Source: Cypionkella psychrotolerans (GTDB lineage Bacteria > Pseudomonadota > Alphaproteobacteria > Rhodobacterales > Rhodobacteraceae). Taken from it: a DNA stretch of 64,000 nt. The stretch is taken from positions 1 through 64,000 of the forward strand of contig NZ_LGIC01000069.1 in assembly GCF_001294535.1 (NCBI RefSeq), read 5' to 3'. Below are positions 18,081 to 26,008 of the stretch, piece after piece. A model generated the notes under the pieces. The model searched no databases and was not told where the DNA came from. It worked only from the letters and a program-made list of their open reading frames with translations. A program made the position numbers and the translations under genes. Every line of letters begins with the position of its first letter. The stretch's first letter is position 1.

Positions 18081-18101
18081 CTCTAGCAACTAGAGAGGCA
18101 A
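18081..18101 (-). promoter_or_regulatory. MerR-family-type operator upstream of dsbA
   Basis: CTCTAG-CAA-CTAGAG (18081-18095) is a perfect 6-bp dyad. On the minus strand it sits directly after TTGCCT (18101-18096), a possible -35, as in MerR-family promoters where the dyad fills an overlong spacer. The -10 is poor (CACACA). Confidence 0.5.
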
Positions 18102-18137
18102 GCAGGGTTCTTCTTGGGGTGAGATTAAGGTGCTTGT

Positions 18138-18614
18138 TCATTCGCTCGCCGCCTCCATGCGGGTGCGGTCTTCCTGCGTGGCGCGGACCCGCGCTGGCCA
18201 AGTCGATTTGATATAAGCGAGGATCGCTTCGATCTCGGCATCCGAAAGTTGCTCACCGAACGCGGGCATGCCTGACATGAAATCGACACCCATCTCGTCC
18301 AGCACAACTTGCCCACCTTTGCGGATGTAGTTGAGCAACATTTCATCCCCGTGGTGCCACGTATGACCTGTCTCGTCGTGGGGAGGTGCAGGATAAGTCC
18401 CGTTCGAGTTTGCTGATTGCCAGTTCGGCTGCCCTTCCAGATTTGCGCCGTGGCAGGATGCACATGTTTCCTGATACATCGTCCGACCCTTTTCGATATC
18501 CGGCTCTTTGTGAAAGAAGGCGAAGGATGGAGTGGCCATGCTCGCCAAGAGCCCGCCGATGAGCAACGACCTTTGAAGGCGAAACGGCAGTTTGTTCTTC
18601 TCCCAAAAGGTCAT
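18138..18614 (-). CDS. c-type cytochrome, monohaem
   Basis: 158 residues. A signal/anchor helix (about 15-33, ending SFAF) precedes a class I cytochrome c domain with CASCH at 51-55 and a candidate axial Met in FMSGMPAFGEQLSDAEI. WQSANSNGTYPAPPHDETGHTWHHGDE is typical of small c-type domains in copper-resistance and sulfur-oxidation clusters. Its ATG overlaps the PBP2 stop (ATGA), so it is translationally coupled to a cell-wall gene, an odd pairing. Probable role: electron carrier for periplasmic redox partners in this operon. Confidence 0.9.
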   Translation of the reverse strand: MTFWEKNKLPFRLQRSLLIGGLLASMATPSFAFFHKEPDIEKGRTMYQETCASCHGANLEGQPNWQSANSNGTYPAPPHDETGHTWHHGDEMLLNYIRKGGQVVLDEMGVDFMSGMPAFGEQLSDAEIEAILAYIKSTWPARVRATQEDRTRMEAASE

Positions 18615-20557
18615 GTCCGGCTCACAATTGACGTCGCACCATCGGGCGGAAGGATGCGATCGGACAAGAGTGCCAGCTGATCGCTGACGCGGGTCCTTTG
18701 CGACGCGGGATAAGCGTCCACCGGTGGCAATTCTCCGTGCTGTGCAAACAGCATGATATCTCGTGCTATCGGCGCGGCAGCCGTGGAACCTCCGCCACCA
18801 TGCTCGACCACCACTGTGACCGCATAGCGGGGTGCGTCGAACGGCGCAAAAGCAACAAACAGCGCGTGGTCCCGACGGTTCCACGGCAGTTCGTCCTGTG
18901 ACCGCACACCCGCCGCGCGTTCCGCCGCCGAGATCGAGAAAACCTGGCTTGAGCCGGTCTTACCTGCCATCACCTTTGTCGGGTCGGCAATTCTTGACGC
19001 GTAGGCAGTGCCACGTTCGTGGTTCGACACCTCGAACATACCCTGCCGAACAATGGACAGCGCCTCAGCTGAAAGTCCCAGAGACGCCGGAGCAGAGTTT
19101 TCCGTCGACGTCCCGCCGATCGACCGCACCATCCGAGGCAGCACGGCCGTGCCGGAAGCAAGCCGCGCCGCCATGGTTGCGAGCTGGATCGGCGAGGCAA
19201 GAGTAAAGCCTTGGCCAATGGAGGCGTTGATCGTATCGCCAATCAGCCAGTCCTGCCCGTACTTCTGCTGCTTCCATTCGCGGGACGGGTTGTTGCCGCG
19301 CGCCATGCCGGACAGCGGCAGATCATACTTCTGGCCAAACCCGAGCCGATCGTTCATGGCAAAAATGCCGTCAATCCCGATGCGTTGCGCAACCTCGTAG
19401 AAGTAGACATCGCAGGACTCACGCAAAGCGCCCACCATATCCACCCGCCCGTGCCCGCCACGTTTCCAGCAATGGAACCGGCGGCCTGAAATCTCGACAT
19501 AGCCATTGCAGGCGACCGTTTCTGCAGGGTCCATGACACCGCTTTCAAGAGCGGCCAAAGCATTCGACATCTTGACCGTTGATCCCGGTGGATAGGCGCC
19601 CTGCACTGTCTTGTCGGACAGCGGGCGAAACTCGTTGTCGCGCAGCGCGCTATAGTCCCGATTCGAGATGCCACGCACGAACAGGTTCGGATCAAACGAC
19701 GGTGCCGATGTGCAACCAAGCACATCGCCATTCGTCACATCCATGACGATGGCAGCGGCGCTCTGACCTTCGAGACGCACGCGCATGAAATTCTGGAGAT
19801 GGTGGTCAAGCGTGATTTGCATGTCCGGCCCAGCTGTCGGAGGATCAAGCGCCAGTTCCCGCATGGTGCGGCCAGACACATTGACCTCGACACGTCGCGT
19901 TCCCGGCAAGCCGCGCAGCGCACGTTCATGTCTGCGCTCGATCCCGATCTTGCCGACCTCAAAGTCTGGCAGACGAAGCAACGGTTCAGCCGCGTCCTCT
20001 TCTTCCTTCAGATCGTTCTCGCTCACTGGGCCGACATAGCCAACCTGGTGGGCAAAATCGGAACCAAACGGATAGACGCGCGATAGGACCATTTCCGGAT
20101 GGATCCCCGGAAGTGCTGGCGCGTTCACGGCGACGATTGCCAGTTCTTCCCAGGTCACCCGGTCCTTCACGGTGATTGGGGCAATGCCGCTCGCTCGGTC
20201 GATCTGGCCTTTAAGCTTCAGGATGGCTTCGTCATCAAGCCCTAGAAGGCTTCGCAGTTTCGCAAGAATATCGTCAAGGTCCTTAACCTCTTCGTGCACC
20301 ATCGCGATGCGGAAAGCTTGCTCGTTGTCGGCCACGATCTTCCCTGCGCGGTCGAAGATGCGACCTCTGTTGGGTGGGACGAGCCTCAAGCTGATCCGGT
20401 TATCTTCGGCCAACAGATAATATTGGTCGGCATCACGGACGCCCAGTTGCCACATCCGCAGGCCAAGTACGCCTGCAAACGTTGTCATTGCGCCTCCCAT
20501 CAAGAGGGCCCTTCGTGTGGTCTTCCGAGACATATGGTCAGGTTCAGATCGGCGCAC
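18611..20557 (-). CDS. mrdA: Penicillin-binding protein 2 (PBP2-type transpeptidase)
   Basis: 648 residues. An N-terminal membrane anchor (ALLMGGAMTTFAGVLGLRM), the PBP dimerisation region with RGRIFDRAGKIVADN, then the transpeptidase domain with GSTVKM (active-site Ser), SCD in RESCDVYFYE and KTGSS. All catalytic motifs are present, so a working D,D-transpeptidase for elongation-type peptidoglycan synthesis is likely. The GTG at 20557 has GGGAGG five bases upstream; a GTG at 20563 that overlaps the upstream stop is an alternative. It is not next to rodA or mreBCD but inside a copper/redox operon, so it is probably an accessory paralogue. Confidence 0.9.
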   Translation of the reverse strand: MRRSEPDHMSRKTTRRALLMGGAMTTFAGVLGLRMWQLGVRDADQYYLLAEDNRISLRLVPPNRGRIFDRAGKIVADNEQAFRIAMVHEEVKDLDDILAKLRSLLGLDDEAILKLKGQIDRASGIAPITVKDRVTWEELAIVAVNAPALPGIHPEMVLSRVYPFGSDFAHQVGYVGPVSENDLKEEEDAAEPLLRLPDFEVGKIGIERRHERALRGLPGTRRVEVNVSGRTMRELALDPPTAGPDMQITLDHHLQNFMRVRLEGQSAAAIVMDVTNGDVLGCTSAPSFDPNLFVRGISNRDYSALRDNEFRPLSDKTVQGAYPPGSTVKMSNALAALESGVMDPAETVACNGYVEISGRRFHCWKRGGHGRVDMVGALRESCDVYFYEVAQRIGIDGIFAMNDRLGFGQKYDLPLSGMARGNNPSREWKQQKYGQDWLIGDTINASIGQGFTLASPIQLATMAARLASGTAVLPRMVRSIGGTSTENSAPASLGLSAEALSIVRQGMFEVSNHERGTAYASRIADPTKVMAGKTGSSQVFSISAAERAAGVRSQDELPWNRRDHALFVAFAPFDAPRYAVTVVVEHGGGGSTAAAPIARDIMLFAQHGELPPVDAYPASQRTRVSDQLALLSDRILPPDGATSIVSRT

Positions 20558-20559
20558 GG

Positions 20560-21291
20560 TCACCTCCCTCGCTTTCCGGTCGAGATTTCCCTCTTACGCG
20601 CACGGTCAACATAGGCCGCCACTCGCAGAGCAAAAACTGCGGCGACCAACTCCAGAAACCAAGGCTGGAGCATATTCGGCGGCGGGGTCGCGCGGTGAAA
20701 ACTGAGGAAGTGCATGAACAGAAAGTAGGCGACATGCGCGACGGTCAGCCACCAGAGCGGCAGGACGCCCATTTGAAGAAATTTCCAGCCCGAAACACCA
20801 AGGCGACGCATGGCAAAGTCGCTCGAAGTCGCACCCAACAGGATCGCAAGCAGAAGGGCGGCAAGCCCAATGGCATTGGCAAGTCCGAAGCCACGCTGAA
20901 GCATCACATAGGTCAGAAGTTCAGGATGCCATTCGAAGCCAAAAAGCCGCATCAGGTCCCATTGGACCCAACCAATCAGGATCACAGCGGCATGAACGCT
21001 GGCAAGAAGACAACCGTAGATGCCAAGTTCACGCCGGAAAGGTAGAACACGCACGACGCCCCGGAGGAAACGGGCCAATGGCCCTAACCCGATGGACAGA
21101 GCCACAAGTACCATGGAGGCATCTCCGAATGCCCGGTTCCAGCGGTGCATCGGGCTGAAGTCGATGTGTACGGCGGCAAAGCCAAGAACCAGTCCCGTGG
21201 CCAGAAACGCCACGGCTGCATGGCGAACCGGCATCCGTTTTGCCAGACGACGCGGCCTTGCAGCGTGGCCTGATATTTCGGCGACCCTCAT
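20560..21291 (-). CDS. Ferric-reductase-like transmembrane protein
   Basis: 243 residues with about six helices. Histidines sit in membrane segments in the pattern of the ferric-reductase-like (YedZ/MsrQ-type) domain: GCLLASVHAAVIL and WWLTVAHVAYFLFMHF, plausible haem b ligands. This suggests transmembrane electron transfer feeding the periplasmic cytochromes of the same operon. Its start overlaps the stop of the gene before it (21288) and its stop overlaps the PBP2 start region. MsrQ repairs periplasmic methionine with MsrP; no MsrP is encoded here. Confidence 0.78.
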   Translation of the reverse strand: MRVAEISGHAARPRRLAKRMPVRHAAVAFLATGLVLGFAAVHIDFSPMHRWNRAFGDASMVLVALSIGLGPLARFLRGVVRVLPFRRELGIYGCLLASVHAAVILIGWVQWDLMRLFGFEWHPELLTYVMLQRGFGLANAIGLAALLLAILLGATSSDFAMRRLGVSGWKFLQMGVLPLWWLTVAHVAYFLFMHFLSFHRATPPPNMLQPWFLELVAAVFALRVAAYVDRARKREISTGKRGR

Positions 21292-21779
21292 TTGTTGCCC
21301 CCAAACGACTTTGAACTGGCGTTTACAGTTCCGCCCGCCGACATTCTGAAATCACGGTATGCCCGCAACGCCCGCATCGCTGCGAATGACATGATGATTA
21401 CACCTGCCACCGCCAGATAGGGCCGAACCGGGTCGAACCAGGCCAGCAGTGCTGGACCGCCGAAGATCAGCATCAGGACTTTGTTGCAGGTCGGGCAAGC
21501 GATGCCGAGAAAGCTTGCAACGCCGCCCGCCCCGGACGTTCGCAAACGGCACTGCGGAACCCAGAGGCCGACGATCACGCCAGCCAGTATAGCCGTCAGG
21601 GTCGTCGCCCCAAGCTCCCAGGGCCCAACCGGGGTCATGCGCACAAAGAAGGGATTGATCCAGACAGCGGTAACTGTGCCCAAGGCGACGAATACGGCCA
21701 GCCCGGCAAGGGTTCCGCGAAAAAGCCTTCGGAGGGCATCTGCGCGCAATTTCTCAGGCGCGAGAATTTCAGGGAGCAT
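21288..21779 (-). CDS. Membrane protein with CPTCNK motif
   Basis: 163 residues with four or five predicted helices. A motif GIACPTCNKVLMLIFGG places a CxxC pair at the membrane edge, as in proteins passing electrons or binding metal. The ATG at 21779 overlaps the previous gene by 11 bases and has GGGAG-like sequence nearby. I do not recognise the family with certainty. Its position between a FixH-like protein and a ferric-reductase-like protein suggests a place in the same redox or copper pathway. Confidence 0.7.
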   Translation of the reverse strand: MLPEILAPEKLRADALRRLFRGTLAGLAVFVALGTVTAVWINPFFVRMTPVGPWELGATTLTAILAGVIVGLWVPQCRLRTSGAGGVASFLGIACPTCNKVLMLIFGGPALLAWFDPVRPYLAVAGVIIMSFAAMRALRAYRDFRMSAGGTVNASSKSFGGNK

Positions 21780-22197
21780 CGAATTGAATCTCCGCAAACT
21801 CCTCACCGAAACCGACGTTGCCGATCCATAGACCAGCCATTGGCAGCTTGAGGTTGACCCGCCAAACTCCGGCCTCGACCAGTTCAAGCGGCGGTGTGAA
21901 ACCGTCCATATGCATCTTAACCATGGCTAAGTTGACGTCCGGGCGCATGCCGACCGTCTCTACAGCATCAGCGTCCGGCATGAACTGAATTTCCAAGCGG
22001 ACACCTCGGTTCCCCGTGACGTAGACTTGCACGTCGAGTCGTCCGTCCGACAGCATTTCAGAAACCGACGCCGTCGGTGCGACTCCATCGGATGCTGTCT
22101 GCACCGACGGCGGGGGCCGCATCGCTGCCCAAACAAATGCACCCACAAATGCGAGGATTCCAAGGGCAACGAGGATGGCCAGAACTCTAGTTTTCAT
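21769..22197 (-). CDS. FixH/YtkA-like membrane-anchored protein
   Basis: 142 residues: one N-terminal helix (VLAILVALGILAFVGAFVW) and a periplasmic beta-sandwich with MHMDGFTPPLELVEAGVWRV and LPMAGLW, a pattern like FixH/YtkA domains. These are linked to copper delivery to cytochrome oxidases or to ion-pump accessory roles. Here a His-Met pair (KMHMDG) could bind copper. The gene overlaps both neighbours by about ten bases, so it belongs to the same transcript. Confidence 0.68.
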   Translation of the reverse strand: MKTRVLAILVALGILAFVGAFVWAAMRPPPSVQTASDGVAPTASVSEMLSDGRLDVQVYVTGNRGVRLEIQFMPDADAVETVGMRPDVNLAMVKMHMDGFTPPLELVEAGVWRVNLKLPMAGLWIGNVGFGEEFAEIQFDAP

Positions 22198-23170
22198 TGC
22201 TCATGTCCATGTTTGAATGATCCATCCCCGCCATGGGTGTGTCTGTGGGCAGCGGTGCAGGCAGGGGCACTAATCCAGTGCCATCGGGATCAAGAAGGTA
22301 GGTTGCAATCGCTTCGCGGTCGGCGTCCGTAAAATAAGAAGTGCCCTGCGCTACGACCTCAGCCATGCTGCCGCCAAAGGCATCCCCGTTCGGAAGGAGC
22401 CCGGATTTGAGGGCATAGCTGAGGTTGCCCACCGTAAAGCCCCGCCCAACGAGGTCGGCCACGAGGATCGACGGCGCCTTGCTGCCGCCGGGCAGATCGT
22501 CGTTCCCAGCAAATCGCGCGCTGTCTTTCAGGCCACCGGCAAGGTTTCGTCCCGTGTGACAGGCCGCACAATGCGCCGCCCCCTCAACCAGAACACGTCC
22601 GCGGTTCCACGGCGACGATGTGCCCATCAGCGCGTCCGTCACCGGCGCATCAAGATAGTTGGCCCGCCACAGCTTCAGCCCGGACCGGAAACTGAAGGGG
22701 AAGCCCACATCATGGACAGGAGCCGCTTCGGGGACGGGTGGGACAGTCCGGAAAGCCTCCCATAGGTCGGCAATGTCCTGGTCTGTAAACCCGGCGTAGA
22801 AGGAGTAAGTGAAGACCGGATAATAAGGGTCCCCTTCCGGGGAAACGCCCTGACGCACGGCACGCGCGAAATCCTGAATGGTCCACCGTCCGATTCCCGC
22901 AACAGGATGCGGCGTGATGTTCGGCGGCACGAAAGTTCCGAACGGCGTATCGAGCGGTGCACCGCCAGCAAGTGCGGGGCCCTTCGCCGCCGCGTTGCTG
23001 TGGCACGACACGCAACCGCCTGAACGGGCCAGATACGCCCCACGTTCAGGGTCGCCGATCGGAAATGCGGCGGGCTCCGCATCTCCGATGGGCCAGAGCG
23101 CCAGCATCCCGGCACCAAGGCTACCCACAACGGTCGGCAAGATGGCAAAAAGCCGGATCAGGCCCCGCAT
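22187..23170 (-). CDS. Dihaem c-type cytochrome
   Basis: 327 residues with an N-terminal anchor and two cytochrome c domains: GCVSCH at 53-57 and HCAACH near 200. The segments PPNITPHPVAGIGRWT and FTDQDIADLWEAFRTVPPV are characteristic of the dihaem subunits that serve membrane-bound dehydrogenases or act with copper oxidoreductases. The C-terminus ends in a Met/His copper-type tail (MAGMDHSNMDMSNEN), like the DUF305 and oxidase proteins in the window. The start at 23170 lies two bases after the upstream stop. Confidence 0.9.
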   Translation of the reverse strand: MRGLIRLFAILPTVVGSLGAGMLALWPIGDAEPAAFPIGDPERGAYLARSGGCVSCHSNAAAKGPALAGGAPLDTPFGTFVPPNITPHPVAGIGRWTIQDFARAVRQGVSPEGDPYYPVFTYSFYAGFTDQDIADLWEAFRTVPPVPEAAPVHDVGFPFSFRSGLKLWRANYLDAPVTDALMGTSSPWNRGRVLVEGAAHCAACHTGRNLAGGLKDSARFAGNDDLPGGSKAPSILVADLVGRGFTVGNLSYALKSGLLPNGDAFGGSMAEVVAQGTSYFTDADREAIATYLLDPDGTGLVPLPAPLPTDTPMAGMDHSNMDMSNEN

Positions 23171-23172
23171 GG

Positions 23173-23817
23173 TCAGTTCTTTCCCGCGCGAAACTGCGAA
23201 TGGCACGAGGAACAGGTTCCGCTGATCCGAGTGAACAGGTCATCTGCTGCAAGGCTAGACAGGGTCAGCGCAAGAGAGGCCGGGCCTGCCAGTCCTTGCG
23301 AAACCGGGCTGTCTGCGGTCTTTTCGCCATAGCCCATCAGCTCTGCCACCGAAAAACCGAGATTGGTCTCTTCGGCAGGAGGCATGGCCATTCCCGTATG
23401 ATCCATCCCCGCCATGTCTGCCGGCGGTGCGGAAGCCGGTTCAAGCCCGTTCGGCGCAGCCTCGGACAGGGCATCTGCGTAAACCCTCATCTCTTCTGCC
23501 AGAGCCGCAAAATCCTGCCAGTTGGACCAGATCTCCGGCTTGGCATAAGTTACGCCTTCAAGGCTGCCTTCGGGGAAGAGCGACAGCATGGTTTCGCCAG
23601 CGTGGCCCGCGATCACGGCGGCGCCTTCCGAGACAATGAAGGCATCGTAGGGCACAGCGCCCTGCATCATTGGCGCCAGTTCCGCCACGGTATCCCGCAT
23701 CGCCGTCATGCCGTTCATCCTCTCAAGGACGACGCCCGTCGCCGCGTTGTGTGCCATCGCCACTGCCGCGACTGCGGACGCGGCAAGCGCCATAGCGCCT
23801 GTCCATTGTTTTGCCAT
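23173..23817 (-). CDS. Cytochrome c'-like protein with Met/His loop
   Basis: 214 residues: signal peptide (to about 22), helical bundle and a single CSSCHSQFR (202-210) near the C-terminus, the hallmark of cytochrome c'. An insertion near 130-150 (MAGMDHTGMAMPP) is a copper-type Met/His motif absent from ordinary cytochrome c'. Cytochromes c' bind NO or act as electron carriers. Here the protein heads a set of redox genes and probably works with the dihaem cytochrome directly downstream. Confidence 0.88.
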   Translation of the reverse strand: MAKQWTGAMALAASAVAAVAMAHNAATGVVLERMNGMTAMRDTVAELAPMMQGAVPYDAFIVSEGAAVIAGHAGETMLSLFPEGSLEGVTYAKPEIWSNWQDFAALAEEMRVYADALSEAAPNGLEPASAPPADMAGMDHTGMAMPPAEETNLGFSVAELMGYGEKTADSPVSQGLAGPASLALTLSSLAADDLFTRISGTCSSCHSQFRAGKN

Positions 23818-23981
23818 CTGCCTGACTGCTCTCGGTTTGTTGTTTTTGATTGACCACCGCGCACCGCACGTCAGGCGGTTCGCGAACTGCGCACATGTTT
23901 TGGGTCAGGATTAAAACGACAGAGCACTCGACTGGGCCTGAAACGGCACCGTCGAACCATGGCTCTGGCCCAAGCTGACCT

Positions 23982-24356
23982 TCAGATCAGCAGGCGTGGA
24001 GGGGGCAGACTGACAGAGGGGCCTCTGAAGCGAAGCTGGGTCTGGGCAATTTGCGGTCGCGACACCACTGCATAGCCGGGGATGAACGCAGTCACTGCAC
24101 CGATAGGCAACACAAATGCAGCGCATGCCAGCGCCGGATGGCAAGACAGCGATATGTTCGTCGATCCGGCACTGCCGTCTGACGTCTCTACGGAGGTCGG
24201 AGAGTGATGATCAACCGGGGCGAACGCCGATGCAGACTGGCCAATAGTCAAACCGCAGAGCAGCACGACCGTGAAAGACCATGCCCATAAAAAACGCACG
24301 ATCCCGCCCGGAAGCAGGAAGTTCAATGCGGTCCGTTTGGTGGGCGTCTTCAACAT
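23982..24356 (-). CDS. Small membrane/secreted copper-operon protein
   Basis: 124 residues: a membrane helix (WAWSFTVVLLCGLTIG), SLSCHPALACAAF with a Cys pair, a second hydrophobic stretch and the end VSLPPPRLLI. The layout matches the proteins at 12130, 14853, 25098 and 48181. It starts four bases after the L,D-transpeptidase stop and is therefore downstream of the CueR-type box at 24954. About 160 bases separate it from the cytochrome c' gene. Function unknown. Confidence 0.65.
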   Translation of the reverse strand: MLKTPTKRTALNFLLPGGIVRFLWAWSFTVVLLCGLTIGQSASAFAPVDHHSPTSVETSDGSAGSTNISLSCHPALACAAFVLPIGAVTAFIPGYAVVSRPQIAQTQLRFRGPSVSLPPPRLLI

Positions 24357-24360
24357 GAGG

Positions 24361-24921
24361 TTAGATCAACTTGACTTGCGTCCCGACCGGAACTCGGTCG
24401 AAGACTTCTTCAATATGCTCGTTGTAGAGGCCGATGCAACCGTTTGAGGAACGGCGCCCGATTTTCCGCGTATCGTGGGTGCCGTGGATGCGGTAATATT
24501 GCCAAGACAAATAAAGGGCACGCGTCCCAAGCGGGTTGCTGGGGTCGCCACCCGGCACAAATGCTGGCCACTCGGGATTGCGCTCCCGCATCGATGGCGT
24601 CGGTGTCCAGCTTGGGTTGACGCGCTTTTCTACGACTTCGGTATAGCCCCTGCGGGTCAGATCCTCGGATAGCGGGACAGAACTCGGATACAGGAACATT
24701 TGACCGTCACCGGTCCAGTGCTGGAGAACCTTCGCGGTCGTGTCAGATATGATGATCCCAAGACCCAACGCATCGAAATGGTCTTGCCATTCGTGAACCC
24801 GAAACGACGAGATGTTATTGCGAACCGGGCCTTCGGCGTCTTCGGAGGCAAAGGCGGCACGGCCCACCAAAAAGGGCGCGGCCAGTGCTCCGACAACGAA
24901 GTAACGTCGATTGAATCGCAT
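24361..24921 (-). CDS. L,D-transpeptidase (YkuD family)
   Basis: 186 residues with a Tat- or Sec-type signal (RRYFVVGALAAPF, ending AFAS). The YkuD catalytic signature is complete: IHGTHD (His146) and RRSSNGCIGLYN (nucleophile Cys162). It makes 3-3 peptidoglycan cross-links or anchors proteins to the wall. Family enzymes use a reactive Cys that copper can poison, which makes its position under a CueR-type operator (24954-24971) noteworthy. A second, different copy lies at 25445 on the other strand. Confidence 0.93.
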   Translation of the reverse strand: MRFNRRYFVVGALAAPFLVGRAAFASEDAEGPVRNNISSFRVHEWQDHFDALGLGIIISDTTAKVLQHWTGDGQMFLYPSSVPLSEDLTRRGYTEVVEKRVNPSWTPTPSMRERNPEWPAFVPGGDPSNPLGTRALYLSWQYYRIHGTHDTRKIGRRSSNGCIGLYNEHIEEVFDRVPVGTQVKLI

Positions 24922-24953
24922 GGGCTGCTCCTCGGTTTTTTATCGTGATGCAG

Positions 24954-24975
24954 CCTTCCAACGTGGGAAGGTCAA
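24954..24975 (-). promoter_or_regulatory. CueR-type operator upstream of the L,D-transpeptidase
   Basis: CCTTCC-AACGTG-GGAAGG (24954-24971) is a perfect 6-bp dyad. On the minus strand it directly follows TTGACC (24975-24970), giving TTGACCTTCCCACGTTGG in CueR-promoter form. A 19-base spacer would put the -10 at CATCAC (24950-24945), which is weak. The ATG it serves is at 24921. Confidence 0.75.
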
Positions 24976-25097
24976 ACTGGTTTGTCAGATCAACTGGTCA
25001 CAAACTGGTGATAACGTGGCGATTTCGCCGCGCCGCGCGAAAATAGCAGAGGTCACTTCGATGTGAACATCACTTTAGGGCACATGTGTCTCTATGT

Positions 25098-25406
25098 ATG
25101 GGGATGCGACAGCTATTCGCCATTCTTTGCAGCGCTATTGTGCTCGCGTCTCTTTTTGGGGCGTCGCGATCAGCTCATGCAATTCATGAAAGCCCCTTCA
25201 TAGAAACGCATGCCATGCCAATTGCCCAGGAATCCCATTGCGGCGGCGGTTCCGGTCACGCGGCCTGCCAGATCCTATTAGCCAGTCAGATCACGACACC
25301 GATATTGACGTTCGCATTTGCCTCATCGCTATTCGAAATCGTGCCAGTCCGGGCAAGCAGCCGCATCTCCTCTCCACAACCGCCTCCACCGCGATACGTC
25401 TCCTGA
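25098..25406 (+). CDS. Small secreted Cys/Pro protein
   Basis: 102 residues from the ATG at 25098 (25104 also possible). It has a signal peptide (LFAILCSAIVLASLFGASRS), then ESHCGGGSGHAACQILLAS with two Cys and a His, a hydrophobic segment, and the terminus PQPPPPRYVS. It is the plus-strand counterpart of the protein at 23982 and precedes a second L,D-transpeptidase by 38 bases, so each transpeptidase has one such neighbour. Function unknown. Confidence 0.68.
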   Translation: MGMRQLFAILCSAIVLASLFGASRSAHAIHESPFIETHAMPIAQESHCGGGSGHAACQILLASQITTPILTFAFASSLFEIVPVRASSRISSPQPPPPRYVS

Positions 25407-25444
25407 ACGAACCCAAGTCCAATCGTTTCATCCCAGGAGACATC

Positions 25445-26008
25445 ATGATTTCCCGACGTTCCCTTTTAGCCGGTGCCGCGGCTACCGCTTTTGCCACACC
25501 TTCTATCCTGCTAGCCCACACCGAAGAACCTTTCGTTCTGGCCGAAGAATTTCAGCCGCGAGAGGTGCGCGTCCGCGAGCAGCACGCTCCGGGCCAGATC
25601 CTTGTATTCCCACGTCTTTACTACCTCTACCACGTCTTCGACAGCGAACGCGCTATTCGCTACGGCGTCGGTGTTGGCAAGGCTGGTCTCGAGTTCAAGG
25701 GAACGGCGATCATCGAGCGCAAGGCCGAGTGGCCCTCGTGGCGGCCGACGAATGACATGATACGGCGTGACCCCGACCGCTATGCGCAATTCGCAGACGG
25801 CGTGCCGGGCGGGCCCGGCAATCCTCTCGGGGCGAGGGCGCTTTATCTCTACAAAGACGGCCGCGACACCTATTTCCGCATCCACGGCACGACAGATCCG
25901 GCCTCTATAGGGCAATCCGTATCGAACGGCTGCATCCGCATGCTGAACGATCATGTGAAGCAGCTCTATGATCAAGTGCCCGTCGGCACGCTGGTGACCG
26001 TGCTGTGA
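25445..26008 (+). CDS. L,D-transpeptidase (YkuD family), second copy
   Basis: 187 residues. MISRRSLLAGAAATAFA is a Tat-like signal; the YkuD motif is FRIHGTTD (His148) with SVSNGCIRMLN (nucleophile Cys163). CAGGAG lies seven bases before the ATG. It is related to the enzyme at 24361 but clearly divergent, so the pair is not a recent duplication. The stop overlaps a GTG start for a DsbA-like gene (GTGA), which links cross-linking with thiol chemistry in one transcript. Confidence 0.93.
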   Translation: MISRRSLLAGAAATAFATPSILLAHTEEPFVLAEEFQPREVRVREQHAPGQILVFPRLYYLYHVFDSERAIRYGVGVGKAGLEFKGTAIIERKAEWPSWRPTNDMIRRDPDRYAQFADGVPGGPGNPLGARALYLYKDGRDTYFRIHGTTDPASIGQSVSNGCIRMLNDHVKQLYDQVPVGTLVTVL

